From positions 145,038-195,074 of the forward strand of contig CABYHL010000001.1 in assembly GCA_902518895.1 (NCBI GenBank): a stretch of 50,037 bases of DNA, given 5' to 3'. Every line of letters starts with the position of its first letter. The first letter of the stretch is position 1. The position numbers and the translations under genes are program-made. This stretch comes from an uncultured Alphaproteobacteria bacterium (GTDB taxonomy: Bacteria > Pseudomonadota > Alphaproteobacteria > HIMB59 > GCA-002718135). A model generated the notes under the pieces. That model was not told the DNA's origin, did no database searches, and saw only the letters and a list, made by a program, of their open reading frames with translations. Shown here piece after piece: positions 26,486-35,731 of the stretch.

Positions 26486-26511
26486 CGGCTGTTAAATAAA
26501 TTTAACAGCCG
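26486..26511 (+). terminator. Palindromic hairpin after hup (probable terminator)
   Basis: CGGCTGTTAAAT and ATTTAACAGCCG form a 12-bp perfect palindrome with only two unpaired bases at the centre. It sits between hup and tRNA-Val. The T tract after it is weak (GCATTTATTT), so it may be an inefficient terminator or a processing signal for the tRNA transcript. A T-rich stretch also precedes it. Confidence 0.65.
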
Positions 26512-26520
26512 CATTTATTT

Positions 26521-26596
26521 GGGTGTTTAGCTCAGTTGGTAGAGCATCTCGTTTACACCGAGAGGGTCGGGAGTTCAAGTCTCTCAACACCCACCA
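26521..26596 (+). tRNA. tRNA-Val (TAC)
   Basis: A cloverleaf with acceptor GGGTGTT/AACACCC, anticodon TAC in CTCGTTTACACCGAG, T-arm with GTTCAAGTC, A73 and encoded CCA. It starts 10 bases after the hup palindrome. Confidence 0.97.
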
Positions 26597-26599
26597 CGC

Positions 26600-26676
26600 G
26601 CGGGAGTAGTTCAGCTGGTTAGAACGCTGCCCTGTCACGGCAGAGGCCGCGGGTTCGAATCCCGTCTCTCGCGCCA
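26600..26676 (+). tRNA. tRNA-Asp (GTC)
   Basis: Acceptor GCGGGAG/CTCTCGC, D-arm GTTCAGCTGGTTAGAAC, anticodon GTC in CCTGTCACGG, T-arm GGTTCGAATCC, G73 (the aspartate identity base) and encoded CCA. Only three bases separate it from tRNA-Val, so they are made as one precursor. Confidence 0.97.
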
Positions 26677-26774
26677 ATTCTTAATCTTTTTTTGTGTACT
26701 AAAGTCGCAACTAGACACGTTGTTATTGTTGAATAAATCGTTAAATACATTACTAATTTAATTGTGAGATTATA

Positions 26775-27140
26775 GTGTCAGAATTTCTATTTGAATATTT
26801 ACCCATATTGATTTTTATTTTCATAGCTTTGGCATTGGCTGTTGGAATGACTTTATTATCTTTTGTAGTAGGAGACTCTCAACCAGACCAAGAAAAATTA
26901 TCTGCTTATGAATGTGGATTTGAGGCTTTTGATGATGCTCGTGGAAGATTTGATGTAAGATTTTATTTAGTGGCAATCTTATTTATTATCTTTGATTTAG
27001 AAGTTGCATTCTTGTTTCCATGGGCAATAACACTTGGTAAAATCGGATTGTTTGGTTTTTGGTCAATGATGATTTTCCTGACTGTTTTAACTATTGGTTT
27101 TATTTATGAATGGAAAAAAGGAGCTTTAGAATGGGAGTAG
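26775..27140 (+). CDS. nuoA: NADH-quinone oxidoreductase subunit A
   Basis: A 121-residue membrane subunit of respiratory complex I with three spans. The family motif [40 protein letters not shown] is complete; its Cys-containing loop lies at the quinone entry site. The start is GTG at 26775, giving [14 protein letters not shown]; no strong Shine-Dalgarno is seen. It is the first gene of the nuo operon, and 98 bases separate it from tRNA-Asp. A possible promoter TTGAAT-16 bases-TACTAA lies in that gap, but I hold it loosely. Confidence 0.97.
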   Translation: MSEFLFEYLPILIFIFIALALAVGMTLLSFVVGDSQPDQEKLSAYECGFEAFDDARGRFDVRFYLVAILFIIFDLEVAFLFPWAITLGKIGLFGFWSMMIFLTVLTIGFIYEWKKGALEWE

Positions 27141-27643
27141 ATGAAGCAAAAAAAATTGTTGATGATACTCTAAACACAGAATTATCTTCTAAGGGTTTCT
27201 TAGTTGCTAGCTATGATAAAATTCTTACCTGGGCTAGAACTGGTTCCTTATGGCCTATGACATTCGGATTGGCATGTTGTGGAGTAGAAATGATACATTC
27301 TTATATGGCAAGATATGATCTAGATCGTTATGGAGTCATACCAAGAGGTAGTCCTAGACAATCTGATGTAATGATTGTTGCTGGAACACTAACAAATAAA
27401 ATGGCACCGGCTTTAAGAAAAGTTTATGATCAAATGCCTGAACCTCGGTGGGTAATATCAATGGGTTCATGTGCAAATGGTGGTGGATATTATCACTACT
27501 CGTATTCAGTAGTTAGAGGGTGTGATAGGATAGTTCCCGTTGATGTTTACGTACCAGGATGCCCCCCAACAGCAGAAGCATTAGTTTACGGTATATTGCA
27601 ATTACAGAAAAAAATTAGACGAGAAAATAAATTTAAAAGATAA
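27131..27643 (+). CDS. nuoB: NADH-quinone oxidoreductase subunit B
   Basis: A 170-residue complex I subunit that holds the terminal iron-sulfur cluster N2 passing electrons to quinone. The ligands are visible: tandem Cys in [10 protein letters not shown], Cys in [10 protein letters not shown] and Cys in [10 protein letters not shown]. The start at ATG 27131 is preferred over 27110, because an AAGGAG sits 8 bases upstream and the ATG overlaps the nuoA stop by 10 bases. The longer start has no ribosome site and adds residues not typical of the family. Confidence 0.96.
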   Translation: MGVDEAKKIVDDTLNTELSSKGFLVASYDKILTWARTGSLWPMTFGLACCGVEMIHSYMARYDLDRYGVIPRGSPRQSDVMIVAGTLTNKMAPALRKVYDQMPEPRWVISMGSCANGGGYYHYSYSVVRGCDRIVPVDVYVPGCPPTAEALVYGILQLQKKIRRENKFKR

Positions 27644-27649
27644 TTTTAT

Positions 27650-28231
27650 ATGATTAAATTTCTTACTAAAATAGATGGCATAAATAATGTTTTAGAGAAT
27701 AATAATTTGTTAGAAATAGAATTTGAAAAAAATAATATTATAAAAATTTTTAACGAATTAAGAGATAATACTGAGCTTAATTTCAATCAATTATTAGATA
27801 TTACAGCTGTAGATTATCCTTCAAGAGAATTTAGATTTGATTTGATTTATATTTTGCAAAGTTTAACTAAAAATAAAAAAATTATTCTTAAAACTTTTAT
27901 TAAAGAAAATGAAAACATAGAGTCAATTACCAATATTCACAAATCTGCGGATTGGTATGAAAGAGAATGTTATGATTTATTTGGAATTGAATTTATTAAC
28001 CATCCTGATTTAAGAAGGATAATGACGGATTACAATTTTGAAGGTTATCCGTTGCGCAAAGATTTTCCTTTAACAGGACATACAGAAGTTCGTTACGATG
28101 ACCTTGAAAAAAAAGTAATATATGAGCCTGTTAAGTTAACTCAAGAATTTAGAAATTTCGATAGTGAATCTCCTTGGGAAGGAATGGAAAACAAACTTTT
28201 TGGTGATGAGAAATCTACTGGTGAAAATTAA
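27650..28231 (+). CDS. nuoC: NADH-quinone oxidoreductase subunit C
   Basis: A 193-residue peripheral-arm subunit of complex I (30-kDa subunit family). The C-terminal half has the signature YERECYDLFGIEFINHPDLRRIMTDYNFEGYPLRKDFPL. The N-terminal part is divergent, Asn/Lys-rich and AT-biased, as is common in this subunit. It is a separate gene, not fused to nuoD as in E. coli, which is the alphaproteobacterial and mitochondrial arrangement. It ends directly before the nuoD start with no gap. Confidence 0.96.
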   Translation: MIKFLTKIDGINNVLENNNLLEIEFEKNNIIKIFNELRDNTELNFNQLLDITAVDYPSREFRFDLIYILQSLTKNKKIILKTFIKENENIESITNIHKSADWYERECYDLFGIEFINHPDLRRIMTDYNFEGYPLRKDFPLTGHTEVRYDDLEKKVIYEPVKLTQEFRNFDSESPWEGMENKLFGDEKSTGEN

Positions 28232-29410
28232 ATGAAAGAAGTAGAGCTTAATACAACTACAATTAACTTTGGCCCTCAACATCCAGCTGCGCATGGTGTT
28301 TTACGTTTAGTAGTTGAGCTTGAAGGTGAAGTAGTTCAAAGAGCAGAACCACACATCGGATTGTTACATAGGGGGACAGAAAAATTAATTGAATATAAAA
28401 CTTATCTTCAGGCTGTCCCTTATTTTGATAGACTTGATTACGTTTCACCAATGTGTCAAGAACATGCTTTTGCATTGGCAACCGAAAATCTCCTAGGTAT
28501 CAATGTTCCTGAAAGAGCTAAATATATTCGGGTCATTTTTGCAGAAATTACTAGAATACTAAATCATTTATTAAATATACCTGCCTATGCTGCTGACATT
28601 GGTGCAGTGACACCTTTTTTATGGTGTTTTGAAGAAAGGGAAAAGCTTTTGGAGTTTCATGAAGCCGTATCTGGGGCAAGATTTCATGCAGCCTATTTTA
28701 GACCCGGTGGTGTTCATCAAGATATGCCAGAAGGAATGGAAGAAAAATTATTTGAACATTTTAAAACTCTTCCAAAATTTATTGATGATCTTGAAAGCTT
28801 GCTTACTAATAACAGAATTTTAAGACAAAGATCAGTTGATATAGGAATAATTTCAAAGTCAGAAGCAATTGAATGGGGGTGTTCTGGTCCTGTATTAAGA
28901 AGTGCAGGTGTAGCATGGGATTTAAGAAGATCTCAACCTTATGACGCCTATGATCAAGTTGATTTTGAAGTTCCTGTTGGAAAAAAGGGTGATTGTTTTG
29001 ATCGATATTTGGTTCGCATAGAGGAAATGAGACAAAGCATTAGTATTATTAACCAATGTTTAAATAAAATCAAACCAGGTCCAATATCAATTGAGGATAA
29101 TAAAATTACACCTCCTAAAAGAAATCAAATGAAAAAATCAATGGAAGCTTTAATTCATCATTTTAAACTTTTCACTGAAGGTTACCGTGTTCCCGCTGGT
29201 CAAGTTTATAGTGCAGTAGAAGCTCCAAAGGGTGAATTTGGCGTTTACCTTGTTTCTGATGGATCTAGTAAACCATATAGATGTAAAATAAGAGCACCAG
29301 GTTTTGCACACCTTCAAACATTGGATCATTTATCTAAAGGTCACTTAATGGCTGACATAGCCGCTATACTAGGTAGCCTAGATATTGTTTTTGGAGAGAT
29401 AGATAGATAA
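28232..29410 (+). CDS. nuoD: NADH-quinone oxidoreductase subunit D
   Basis: A 392-residue 49-kDa subunit homologue forming, with NuoB, the quinone-binding cavity. [22 protein letters not shown] is the hallmark N-terminal loop with the His that contacts quinone. [12 protein letters not shown] and the [12 protein letters not shown] segment with the conserved Tyr and Asp follow. The C-terminus ends in DIVFGEIDR, as in nearly all homologues. The gene abuts nuoC, and its stop shares a base with the nuoE ATG. Confidence 0.98.
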   Translation: MKEVELNTTTINFGPQHPAAHGVLRLVVELEGEVVQRAEPHIGLLHRGTEKLIEYKTYLQAVPYFDRLDYVSPMCQEHAFALATENLLGINVPERAKYIRVIFAEITRILNHLLNIPAYAADIGAVTPFLWCFEEREKLLEFHEAVSGARFHAAYFRPGGVHQDMPEGMEEKLFEHFKTLPKFIDDLESLLTNNRILRQRSVDIGIISKSEAIEWGCSGPVLRSAGVAWDLRRSQPYDAYDQVDFEVPVGKKGDCFDRYLVRIEEMRQSISIINQCLNKIKPGPISIEDNKITPPKRNQMKKSMEALIHHFKLFTEGYRVPAGQVYSAVEAPKGEFGVYLVSDGSSKPYRCKIRAPGFAHLQTLDHLSKGHLMADIAAILGSLDIVFGEIDR

Positions 29411-30009
29411 TGCATCATCCTGGTACAAATAATAAAGTATATAAAAAAATTAATGATAATTTTGAATGGTCATCAGAAAATTTTAAAAAAATTTCTGAAA
29501 TAATAAAAAAATATCCATCAAACCGTATTCAAAGCGCAGTTATTCCTTTACTTGATTTAGCACAAAGACAAAATAATGGATGGCTAAGTAAAAACTCAAT
29601 GGAAAAAGTAGCTGAAACTCTAAGTATGTCTTATATAAGAGTGTTGGAAGTTGCCACTTTTTATTCCATGTTTAATTTAGAACCTATTGGTAAAAATTTT
29701 GTTCAAATTTGTAGAACGACACCTTGTTGGTTAAGAGGGAGTGATAAACTGTCTAAAGTTGCACAAGAAGTTTGCGAAACTAATATTGGCGAGACAAGTG
29801 ATGATGAAATATTTACAGTTGTTGAAGTTGAATGCTTAGGTGCATGTTGCAATGCTCCTATGGTCCAGATCAATGATGATTATTATGAAGATTTAGATGA
29901 AGAGAGTTTTAAAAAAATACTTCAAGATTTAAAAGATAATAAATCAATAAAAGTAGGTTCACAAATTGGTAGAAAATCATCACAACCTGAAAGAAAATTT
30001 GATGCTTAA
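29410..30009 (+). CDS. nuoE: NADH-quinone oxidoreductase subunit E
   Basis: A 199-residue 24-kDa-type subunit that binds one 2Fe-2S cluster near FMN in the NADH-oxidising module. The four ligands are Cys in [10 protein letters not shown] (two) and in [11 protein letters not shown] (two, with a third Cys adjacent). The helical N-terminus has the [21 protein letters not shown] motif. It is fused to the chain of coupled genes: ATG shared with the nuoD stop, and nuoF starts 8 bases before its end. Confidence 0.97.
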   Translation: MHHPGTNNKVYKKINDNFEWSSENFKKISEIIKKYPSNRIQSAVIPLLDLAQRQNNGWLSKNSMEKVAETLSMSYIRVLEVATFYSMFNLEPIGKNFVQICRTTPCWLRGSDKLSKVAQEVCETNIGETSDDEIFTVVEVECLGACCNAPMVQINDDYYEDLDEESFKKILQDLKDNKSIKVGSQIGRKSSQPERKFDA

Positions 30010-31276
30010 GGAAAAAGATAAAATTTTTAAAAATTTATACGGTTTTGATGACTGGAAATTAGAAGGTGCCAAAAAAAGAGGTATTTGGTCAAATACTAAA
30101 GAACTTATTAAAATGGGTAGCGAAAAAATTGTTGAGGAAATTAAAAATAGTCAATTAAGAGGAAGAGGAGGAGCAGGTTTCCCTGCAGGACTTAAGTGGT
30201 CATTTATGCCAAAAGACTCTGGAAAAGATCATTACCTAGTTGTTAATGCAGATGAGTCAGAGCCAGGCACATGTAAAGATCGAGAGATTATGAGAAACGA
30301 CCCACATCTTCTTTTAGAAGGTTGTTTAGTTGCTGCCTTTGCTATGCATGCACATACTTGTTATATTTATATAAGGGGTGAATATTATTCTGAATCTTCT
30401 AATTTACAAAAAGCAATAGATGAAGCCTACGCAAATAATTTAATTGGTAAAAATGCATGTGGTACAGGGTGGGATTTTGATATTTATCTTCACAGAGGAG
30501 CAGGAGCATATATTTGTGGTGAAGAAACTGCTTTACTTGAAAGTTTAGAAGGTAAAAAAGGCCAACCTCGATTAAAACCTCCGTTTCCCGCTGGCGCAGG
30601 TTTATATGGATGCCCAACAACAGTTACAAATGTTGAAACAGTTGCCGTTTCACCAACTATTTTAAGACGTGGTTCAAAATGGTTCGCTGACTTAGGAAGT
30701 GCCAACAATACAGGTACAAAAATTTTTAGTATTTCAGGACACGTTAATAATCCATGCAATGTAGAAGAGGAAATGGGGATACCATTAAAAGAACTGATTG
30801 AAAAACATGCAGGTGGTGTAATTGGTGGTTGGGAAAATTTATTAGCTGTAATTCCTGGAGGTGCAAGTGTGCCTTTATTACCTAAGTCTATTTGCGATAC
30901 AGTTAAAATGGATTTTGATAGCCTAAAAGAAGTTCAAAGTGGATTAGGAACTGCTGCTGTTATTGTAATGAATAAATCAACAGATATTGTTGAAGCAATA
31001 GCTAGATTATCACATTTTTATAAACATGAAAGCTGTGGTCAATGTACTCCTTGCAGAGAAGGTACTGGATGGATGTACAGAATGATGGAAAAAATGGTTC
31101 ATGGAAATGTAAAACATCAAGATATTGATAAAATTTTAGATGTGACTAAGCAAATTGAAGGTCATACTATTTGTGCCTTAGGTGATGCTGCTGCTTGGCC
31201 TATTCAAGGTTTGTTTAGACACTTTAGACCTGAAATTGAAAAAAGAATTCAAGAAAGAAATAGAAGAGTAGCCTAG
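30002..31276 (+). CDS. nuoF: NADH-quinone oxidoreductase subunit F
   Basis: A 424-residue NADH-binding subunit carrying FMN and a 4Fe-4S cluster. [19 protein letters not shown] is the nucleotide/FMN glycine-rich region, [19 protein letters not shown] follows, and [12 protein letters not shown] plus a later Cys ([13 protein letters not shown]) give the cluster ligands. I choose ATG 30002 ([15 protein letters not shown]) because it matches the family start and overlaps nuoE by 8 bases; the frame is open 36 bases further upstream. The stop shares a base with the GTG of nuoG. Confidence 0.97.
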   Translation: MLKEKDKIFKNLYGFDDWKLEGAKKRGIWSNTKELIKMGSEKIVEEIKNSQLRGRGGAGFPAGLKWSFMPKDSGKDHYLVVNADESEPGTCKDREIMRNDPHLLLEGCLVAAFAMHAHTCYIYIRGEYYSESSNLQKAIDEAYANNLIGKNACGTGWDFDIYLHRGAGAYICGEETALLESLEGKKGQPRLKPPFPAGAGLYGCPTTVTNVETVAVSPTILRRGSKWFADLGSANNTGTKIFSISGHVNNPCNVEEEMGIPLKELIEKHAGGVIGGWENLLAVIPGGASVPLLPKSICDTVKMDFDSLKEVQSGLGTAAVIVMNKSTDIVEAIARLSHFYKHESCGQCTPCREGTGWMYRMMEKMVHGNVKHQDIDKILDVTKQIEGHTICALGDAAAWPIQGLFRHFRPEIEKRIQERNRRVA

Positions 31277-33315
31277 TGCCAAAGATAACAATTGATAATA
31301 AAGAATACGAATTTGAAAACGGCATGACCGTAATGCAAGCTTGTGAACAAGCAGGAACTGAAATTCCAAGATTTTGTTATCATGAAAAACTCTCAATAGC
31401 AGGAAACTGTAGAATGTGTTTAGTAGAAATGGAAAAAGCTCCAAAACCTATTGCATCATGTGCCATGCCAGCTGCAGATGGAATGGTTATAAAAACAAAA
31501 ACAGAAACAGTAAAAAAAGCTCGAAAAGGTGTAATGGAGTTTCTTCTCATTAATCATCCATTGGATTGCCCTATTTGTGATCAAGGAGGAGAATGTGATC
31601 TTCAAGATCAAGCAATGTATTATGGTTTTGATAAAACTAGATATGAAGAAAACAAAAGAGCAGTTCAAAATAAAAATATGGGACCACTTGTCAAAACAAT
31701 TATGACAAGATGTATACATTGTACAAGATGCGTAAGGTTTTCTACTGAAGTTGCGGGTGTTGATGATATAGGATTACTTGGCAGAGGTGAAAATGCTGAG
31801 ATCACGACTTACTTAGAAAAAACTATTGAGTCAGAATTATCAGGAAATGTAATTGATTTATGCCCCGTAGGTGCTTTAACAAGTAAACCATATGCATTTA
31901 AATCTAGACCATGGGAGCTAACCAAGACAGAAACATTTGATGTGTTTGATGGTATAGGCTCAAGTATAAGGATTGATACAAGAGGAAAAAAAGTTTTAAG
32001 AGCTCTTCCTAGAATAAATGAAGAAACCAATGAAGAATGGATAAGTGATAAATCTAGATTTGCAGTTGATGGACTCTCAAGTCAAAGATTGGATAATGTA
32101 TATTCTAAATCAAATAATAAACTCCAAAAATCTTCATGGGATAATGCATTTGAATTAATAAAAAAAGAAATTACAAAAAGAGGTAAAGAAAATACTGTAT
32201 TCCTATCTGGTAAGTTTACTGATATTGAAACTTTATATTCCGCACAAAAATTTAGCAATTCACTAAAATCAAAAAACTATGATTGCAGATTTGATAATAC
32301 ACAAATTATCGATAATTCATCTTCAAGTTATAAATTTAATTCAACAATTCAAGAAATTGAAAAGGCTGATGCTATTCTTTTAATCGGATCAAACCCTAGA
32401 TGGGAAGCAGCTGTACTAAACGCTAGAATTAGAAAAGCATATATTGAAAATAACTGCAAAATTGGCCTTATAGGTCCTAAATTAAATCTTACTTACGATT
32501 ATCATCATTTATCTGATTCTTTAGATTACCTTAATAAATTATCTAATAATAAATCTGAATTCAATAAAGTTTTAAAATCTGCAAAAAACCCACTTATAAT
32601 ATTAGGTACTTCAGCAATAAATAATGATCATGGAAAAAAAATATTAGAAACTGCAGGATTAATTGCGAAAAAAATTCAAAAAAATAAAAATATAAATCCA
32701 TTAAATATTCTTAACCAAGATATTTCTAGAGTAGGAGCATTAGATTTGAAATTTTATAATAAAAAATTTGATAATGATTACAATAAACAATTAAAAAAAC
32801 ATATTGATAAAACAAAGCCTGTAGTTTTCTTAATGGGGTTAGATGAGATAAATTTTTCAACATTTGAAAATTCTTTTGTTGTTTATCTTGGTCATCATGG
32901 AGATGTTTCAGCATCTATAGCTGATATAATTTTACCAACCCCTGCATATACTGAGAAAAGTTCTACTTATATGAATATAGAAGGTAGAGTTATTCAAACA
33001 ACTAAGTGTCACAATCCAATTGGTGAAGCTAAAGAGGAGTGGAAAATTTTTAGAGTTTTAAGCGACTTATTTGAAAAAAATTTAAATTTTAATAATCTTG
33101 GGGAGCTTCGAAATGAGCTTACAAGTACCTATGGTCAATTTGCTCTTTTAAATGAAGTTAATTCTATTGGCGAAATAACTTTTGCTAAAAATAATAAAAT
33201 TGAGAATATTAAAATTAAATATAACATTGAAAATTTTTATATGAATGATTCTATTTCTAGATCTTCTGAAACAATGGCAAAATGTACTAAAGATATTTTA
33301 AATAAGGCAGCATAA
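31276..33315 (+). CDS. nuoG: NADH-quinone oxidoreductase subunit G
   Basis: A 679-residue subunit. The N-terminal ferredoxin-like part binds 2Fe-2S (CYHEKLSIAGNCRMCLVE plus a later Cys). Next come CPICDQGGECDLQDQ and CIHCTRCVRF for 4Fe-4S clusters, and then a molybdopterin-oxidoreductase-like C-terminal domain without cofactor function. It uses a GTG start overlapping the nuoF stop. The C-terminal part is Asn/Lys-rich and more divergent than the cluster domain. No extra N7 cluster CxxCxxxC motif was seen in the middle, which fits the mitochondrial-type subunit. Confidence 0.97.
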   Translation: MPKITIDNKEYEFENGMTVMQACEQAGTEIPRFCYHEKLSIAGNCRMCLVEMEKAPKPIASCAMPAADGMVIKTKTETVKKARKGVMEFLLINHPLDCPICDQGGECDLQDQAMYYGFDKTRYEENKRAVQNKNMGPLVKTIMTRCIHCTRCVRFSTEVAGVDDIGLLGRGENAEITTYLEKTIESELSGNVIDLCPVGALTSKPYAFKSRPWELTKTETFDVFDGIGSSIRIDTRGKKVLRALPRINEETNEEWISDKSRFAVDGLSSQRLDNVYSKSNNKLQKSSWDNAFELIKKEITKRGKENTVFLSGKFTDIETLYSAQKFSNSLKSKNYDCRFDNTQIIDNSSSSYKFNSTIQEIEKADAILLIGSNPRWEAAVLNARIRKAYIENNCKIGLIGPKLNLTYDYHHLSDSLDYLNKLSNNKSEFNKVLKSAKNPLIILGTSAINNDHGKKILETAGLIAKKIQKNKNINPLNILNQDISRVGALDLKFYNKKFDNDYNKQLKKHIDKTKPVVFLMGLDEINFSTFENSFVVYLGHHGDVSASIADIILPTPAYTEKSSTYMNIEGRVIQTTKCHNPIGEAKEEWKIFRVLSDLFEKNLNFNNLGELRNELTSTYGQFALLNEVNSIGEITFAKNNKIENIKIKYNIENFYMNDSISRSSETMAKCTKDILNKAA

Positions 33316-33322
33316 TAATTAG

Positions 33323-34324
33323 ATGACTCATGATATATTAATTACAGGGTTAATAATCATTGCCCAAATACTTGCTGTTGTTGTACCAGTTTTAATATCT
33401 GTAGCTTTTTTAGTTTATGCTGAAAGAAAAGTATTAGCATTAATTCAATTAAGAAGGGGTCCAAATATAGTAGGGCCTTTTGGCATATTACAAAGCTTTG
33501 CTGATGCATTAAAACTTATTACTAAAGAAAATATTATACCTAGTGGATCAAATAAAATTGTTTTTATTTTAGCACCCATAATAACAATGGTTCTTAGCTT
33601 AGCAGGTTGGGCAGTAATACCTTTTGCTCCAGGATGGGTAGTCTCTGATATTAACGTAGGTATCATGTATCTGTTTGCAGTATCATCTCTTGGAGTATAC
33701 GGAATAATAATGGCTGGATGGGCTAGTAACTCTCAATATCCTTTTCTAGGAGCATTAAGATCAGCTGCTCAAATGGTTTCATATGAAGTATCTATTGGAT
33801 TTGTAATAATTACTGTATTATTATGTGTAGGTTCTTTAAATTTATCAAAGATAGTTTTAGCTCAGCAGACTGTATGGTTTGCAATTCCATTATTACCTAT
33901 GTTCATTATTTTTTTTATTTCTGCGTTAGCTGAAACAAATAGATTACCTTTTGATCTTCCTGAAGATGAATCAACACTTGTTGCAGGATTTTTTACCGAA
34001 TATTCATCTGCTTCATTTGTATTATTTTTTTTAGGTGAATACGCGAGTATGATTTTAATGTCTTCTATGACTGTCATTCTTTTTTTAGGCGGATGGCTTC
34101 CTCCATTTGATGTATACCCATTAAATGTTGTTCCTGGAGTAATCTGGTTTACTGTGAAAGTAATATTTATATTATTTTTATTTATTTGGGTTAGAGGAAC
34201 TTTCCCAAGATATAGATATGATCAGTTAATGAGACTTGGATGGAAAGTTTTTTTACCGTTTTCTTTGCTTTGGGTTGTGGCAACTTCTGGTTTTTTAGTA
34301 TATTTTGACATGCTGCCAAAATAA
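33323..34324 (+). CDS. nuoH: NADH-quinone oxidoreductase subunit H
   Basis: A 333-residue membrane subunit with about eight spans that links the quinone site to the proton-pumping arm. Hallmarks are [22 protein letters not shown] (loop at the quinone chamber), [24 protein letters not shown] with the conserved Arg and Glu, and [20 protein letters not shown], the acidic E-channel loop. The C-terminal [15 protein letters not shown] is also complete. It begins 7 bases after nuoG and ends 1 base before nuoI. Confidence 0.98.
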   Translation: MTHDILITGLIIIAQILAVVVPVLISVAFLVYAERKVLALIQLRRGPNIVGPFGILQSFADALKLITKENIIPSGSNKIVFILAPIITMVLSLAGWAVIPFAPGWVVSDINVGIMYLFAVSSLGVYGIIMAGWASNSQYPFLGALRSAAQMVSYEVSIGFVIITVLLCVGSLNLSKIVLAQQTVWFAIPLLPMFIIFFISALAETNRLPFDLPEDESTLVAGFFTEYSSASFVLFFLGEYASMILMSSMTVILFLGGWLPPFDVYPLNVVPGVIWFTVKVIFILFLFIWVRGTFPRYRYDQLMRLGWKVFLPFSLLWVVATSGFLVYFDMLPK

Positions 34325-34325
34325 T

Positions 34326-34805
34326 ATGTATAAATTAATTAAATCTTTTACTTTATTTGAATTATTTCAAGGACTATTTTTAACTTTCAAATACATATTT
34401 AAATCTAAAGTTACAATAAATTATCCTCACGAAAAAGGTCCATTAAGCCCACGTTTTAGAGGCGAGCATGCTTTGAGAAGATACCCAAGTGGGGAAGAGA
34501 GATGTATTGCATGTAAACTTTGTGAAGCAGTATGTCCTGCTCAAGCAATTACAATTGAAGCAGAGCCAAGAGAGGATGGAAGCAGAAGAACAACAAGATA
34601 TGATATAGATATGACTAAATGTATTTACTGTGGTTTATGTCAAGAATCTTGCCCAGTTGATGCGATAGTAGAAGGACCAAATTTTGAATTTGCCACTGAA
34701 ACAAGAGAAGAATTAATTTATAATAAAGATAAACTTTTAGAAAATGGAGATAGATGGGAGCAAGAAATTGCTCAAAACATTCATCTCGATAGAAAATATA
34801 GATAA
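34326..34805 (+). CDS. nuoI: NADH-quinone oxidoreductase subunit I
   Basis: A 159-residue ferredoxin-like subunit with two 4Fe-4S clusters (N6a and N6b). The two ligand sets are [15 protein letters not shown] and [15 protein letters not shown]. The N-terminus is an amphipathic helix region lying on the membrane, followed by [21 protein letters not shown] 34326 is taken as the start because it follows the nuoH stop directly and gives the family N-terminus; the frame is open 21 bases upstream within nuoH. Confidence 0.97.
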   Translation: MYKLIKSFTLFELFQGLFLTFKYIFKSKVTINYPHEKGPLSPRFRGEHALRRYPSGEERCIACKLCEAVCPAQAITIEAEPREDGSRRTTRYDIDMTKCIYCGLCQESCPVDAIVEGPNFEFATETREELIYNKDKLLENGDRWEQEIAQNIHLDRKYR

Positions 34806-34807
34806 GA

Positions 34808-35419
34808 ATGGTTCTTTATTCATTAACATTTTATCTTTTTTCATCTGTTGCAGTTCTTTCTGCTCTAATGGTTATAAGTGCAAAAAATCCAGTTCATTCA
34901 GTTTTGTTCTTAATTTTAAGCTTTGTTAACGCATCAGGACTCTTTGTTTTATTAGGTGCTGAATTTTTGGCAATGATCCTTGTCGTTGTATATGTTGGAG
35001 CTGTTGCAGTCCTTTTTCTATTCGTTGTAATGATGCTTGATATAAATTTTGTAAAGTTGAGAGAAGGTTTTTTGCAATATTTACCTTTTGGAGCATTATT
35101 AGGGATAGTTCTAGTAATTGAACTTGGAATACTTTTTTTAACAGATAGATCGTCTAATATTTATAAAAATCAAACACCACTACAACCTATAGTTAATGAA
35201 GTGGAAAATACAAAAATGATTGGGCAAATACTCTACACTGAATATTTTTATTTATTTCAAATATGTGGGATAATTTTATTAGTCGCAATGATTGGCTCTA
35301 TTACACTTACATTAAGAGATAAAGGTGGTGTTAAAAGGCAAAATATAGATTCTCAAAATACAGTTGATGCATCAACAGCTATAGAAAAGAAAAAAGTAAA
35401 AATAGGCGAAGGAATTTAA
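34808..35419 (+). CDS. nuoJ: NADH-quinone oxidoreductase subunit J
   Basis: A 203-residue membrane subunit with five spans. It has NPVHSVLFLILSFVNASGLFVLLGAEFLAMILVVVYVGAVAVLFLFVVMML, the nearly invariant core with the pi-bulge helix. It takes part in coupling electron flow to proton pumping. The C-terminal tail (about 35 residues after the last span) is polar. It starts 2 bases after nuoI and ends 3 bases before nuoK. Confidence 0.97.
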   Translation: MVLYSLTFYLFSSVAVLSALMVISAKNPVHSVLFLILSFVNASGLFVLLGAEFLAMILVVVYVGAVAVLFLFVVMMLDINFVKLREGFLQYLPFGALLGIVLVIELGILFLTDRSSNIYKNQTPLQPIVNEVENTKMIGQILYTEYFYLFQICGIILLVAMIGSITLTLRDKGGVKRQNIDSQNTVDASTAIEKKKVKIGEGI

Positions 35420-35422
35420 TTA

Positions 35423-35728
35423 ATGATTACTCTTGAACACTATCTTTTTCTCGGCGCAATTATTTTTACCTTAGGTGTTTTAGGAATATTTTTAAATAAG
35501 AAAAATTTAATTATAATTTTAATGTCTATAGAACTCATCTTGTTGTCGGTAAATATTAATTTTATTGCTTTCTCAACGTATATTAATGATATCTCAGGGC
35601 AAATTTTTGCAATGCTTACACTTACTGTTGCAGCAGCTGAAGCAGCAATTGGACTTGCCATACTTGTAGTATTTTTTAGAAATTTAGGATCAATAGAAGT
35701 AAATAAAATTAATCAGCTTAAGGGATAG
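35423..35728 (+). CDS. nuoK: NADH-quinone oxidoreductase subunit K
   Basis: A 101-residue, three-span subunit of exactly usual length. It has the two buried Glu residues on its helices: one in [15 protein letters not shown] and one in [19 protein letters not shown]. These form part of the proton path of the membrane arm. It has 3-base gaps on both sides, in keeping with tight coupling of nuoJ, nuoK and nuoL. Confidence 0.98.
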   Translation: MITLEHYLFLGAIIFTLGVLGIFLNKKNLIIILMSIELILLSVNINFIAFSTYINDISGQIFAMLTLTVAAAEAAIGLAILVVFFRNLGSIEVNKINQLKG

Positions 35729-35731
35729 CAG

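Noticed and set aside
26492..26677. Minus-strand frame of 61 residues across tRNA-Val and tRNA-Asp
   Set aside because: It is the antisense translation of two tRNA genes, a classic spurious protein in databases; both tRNAs fold perfectly.
29966..30001. Longer start for nuoF
   Set aside because: It would overlap nuoE by 44 bases and add 12 residues not seen in the family; ATG 30002 has the conserved [13 protein letters not shown] beginning.
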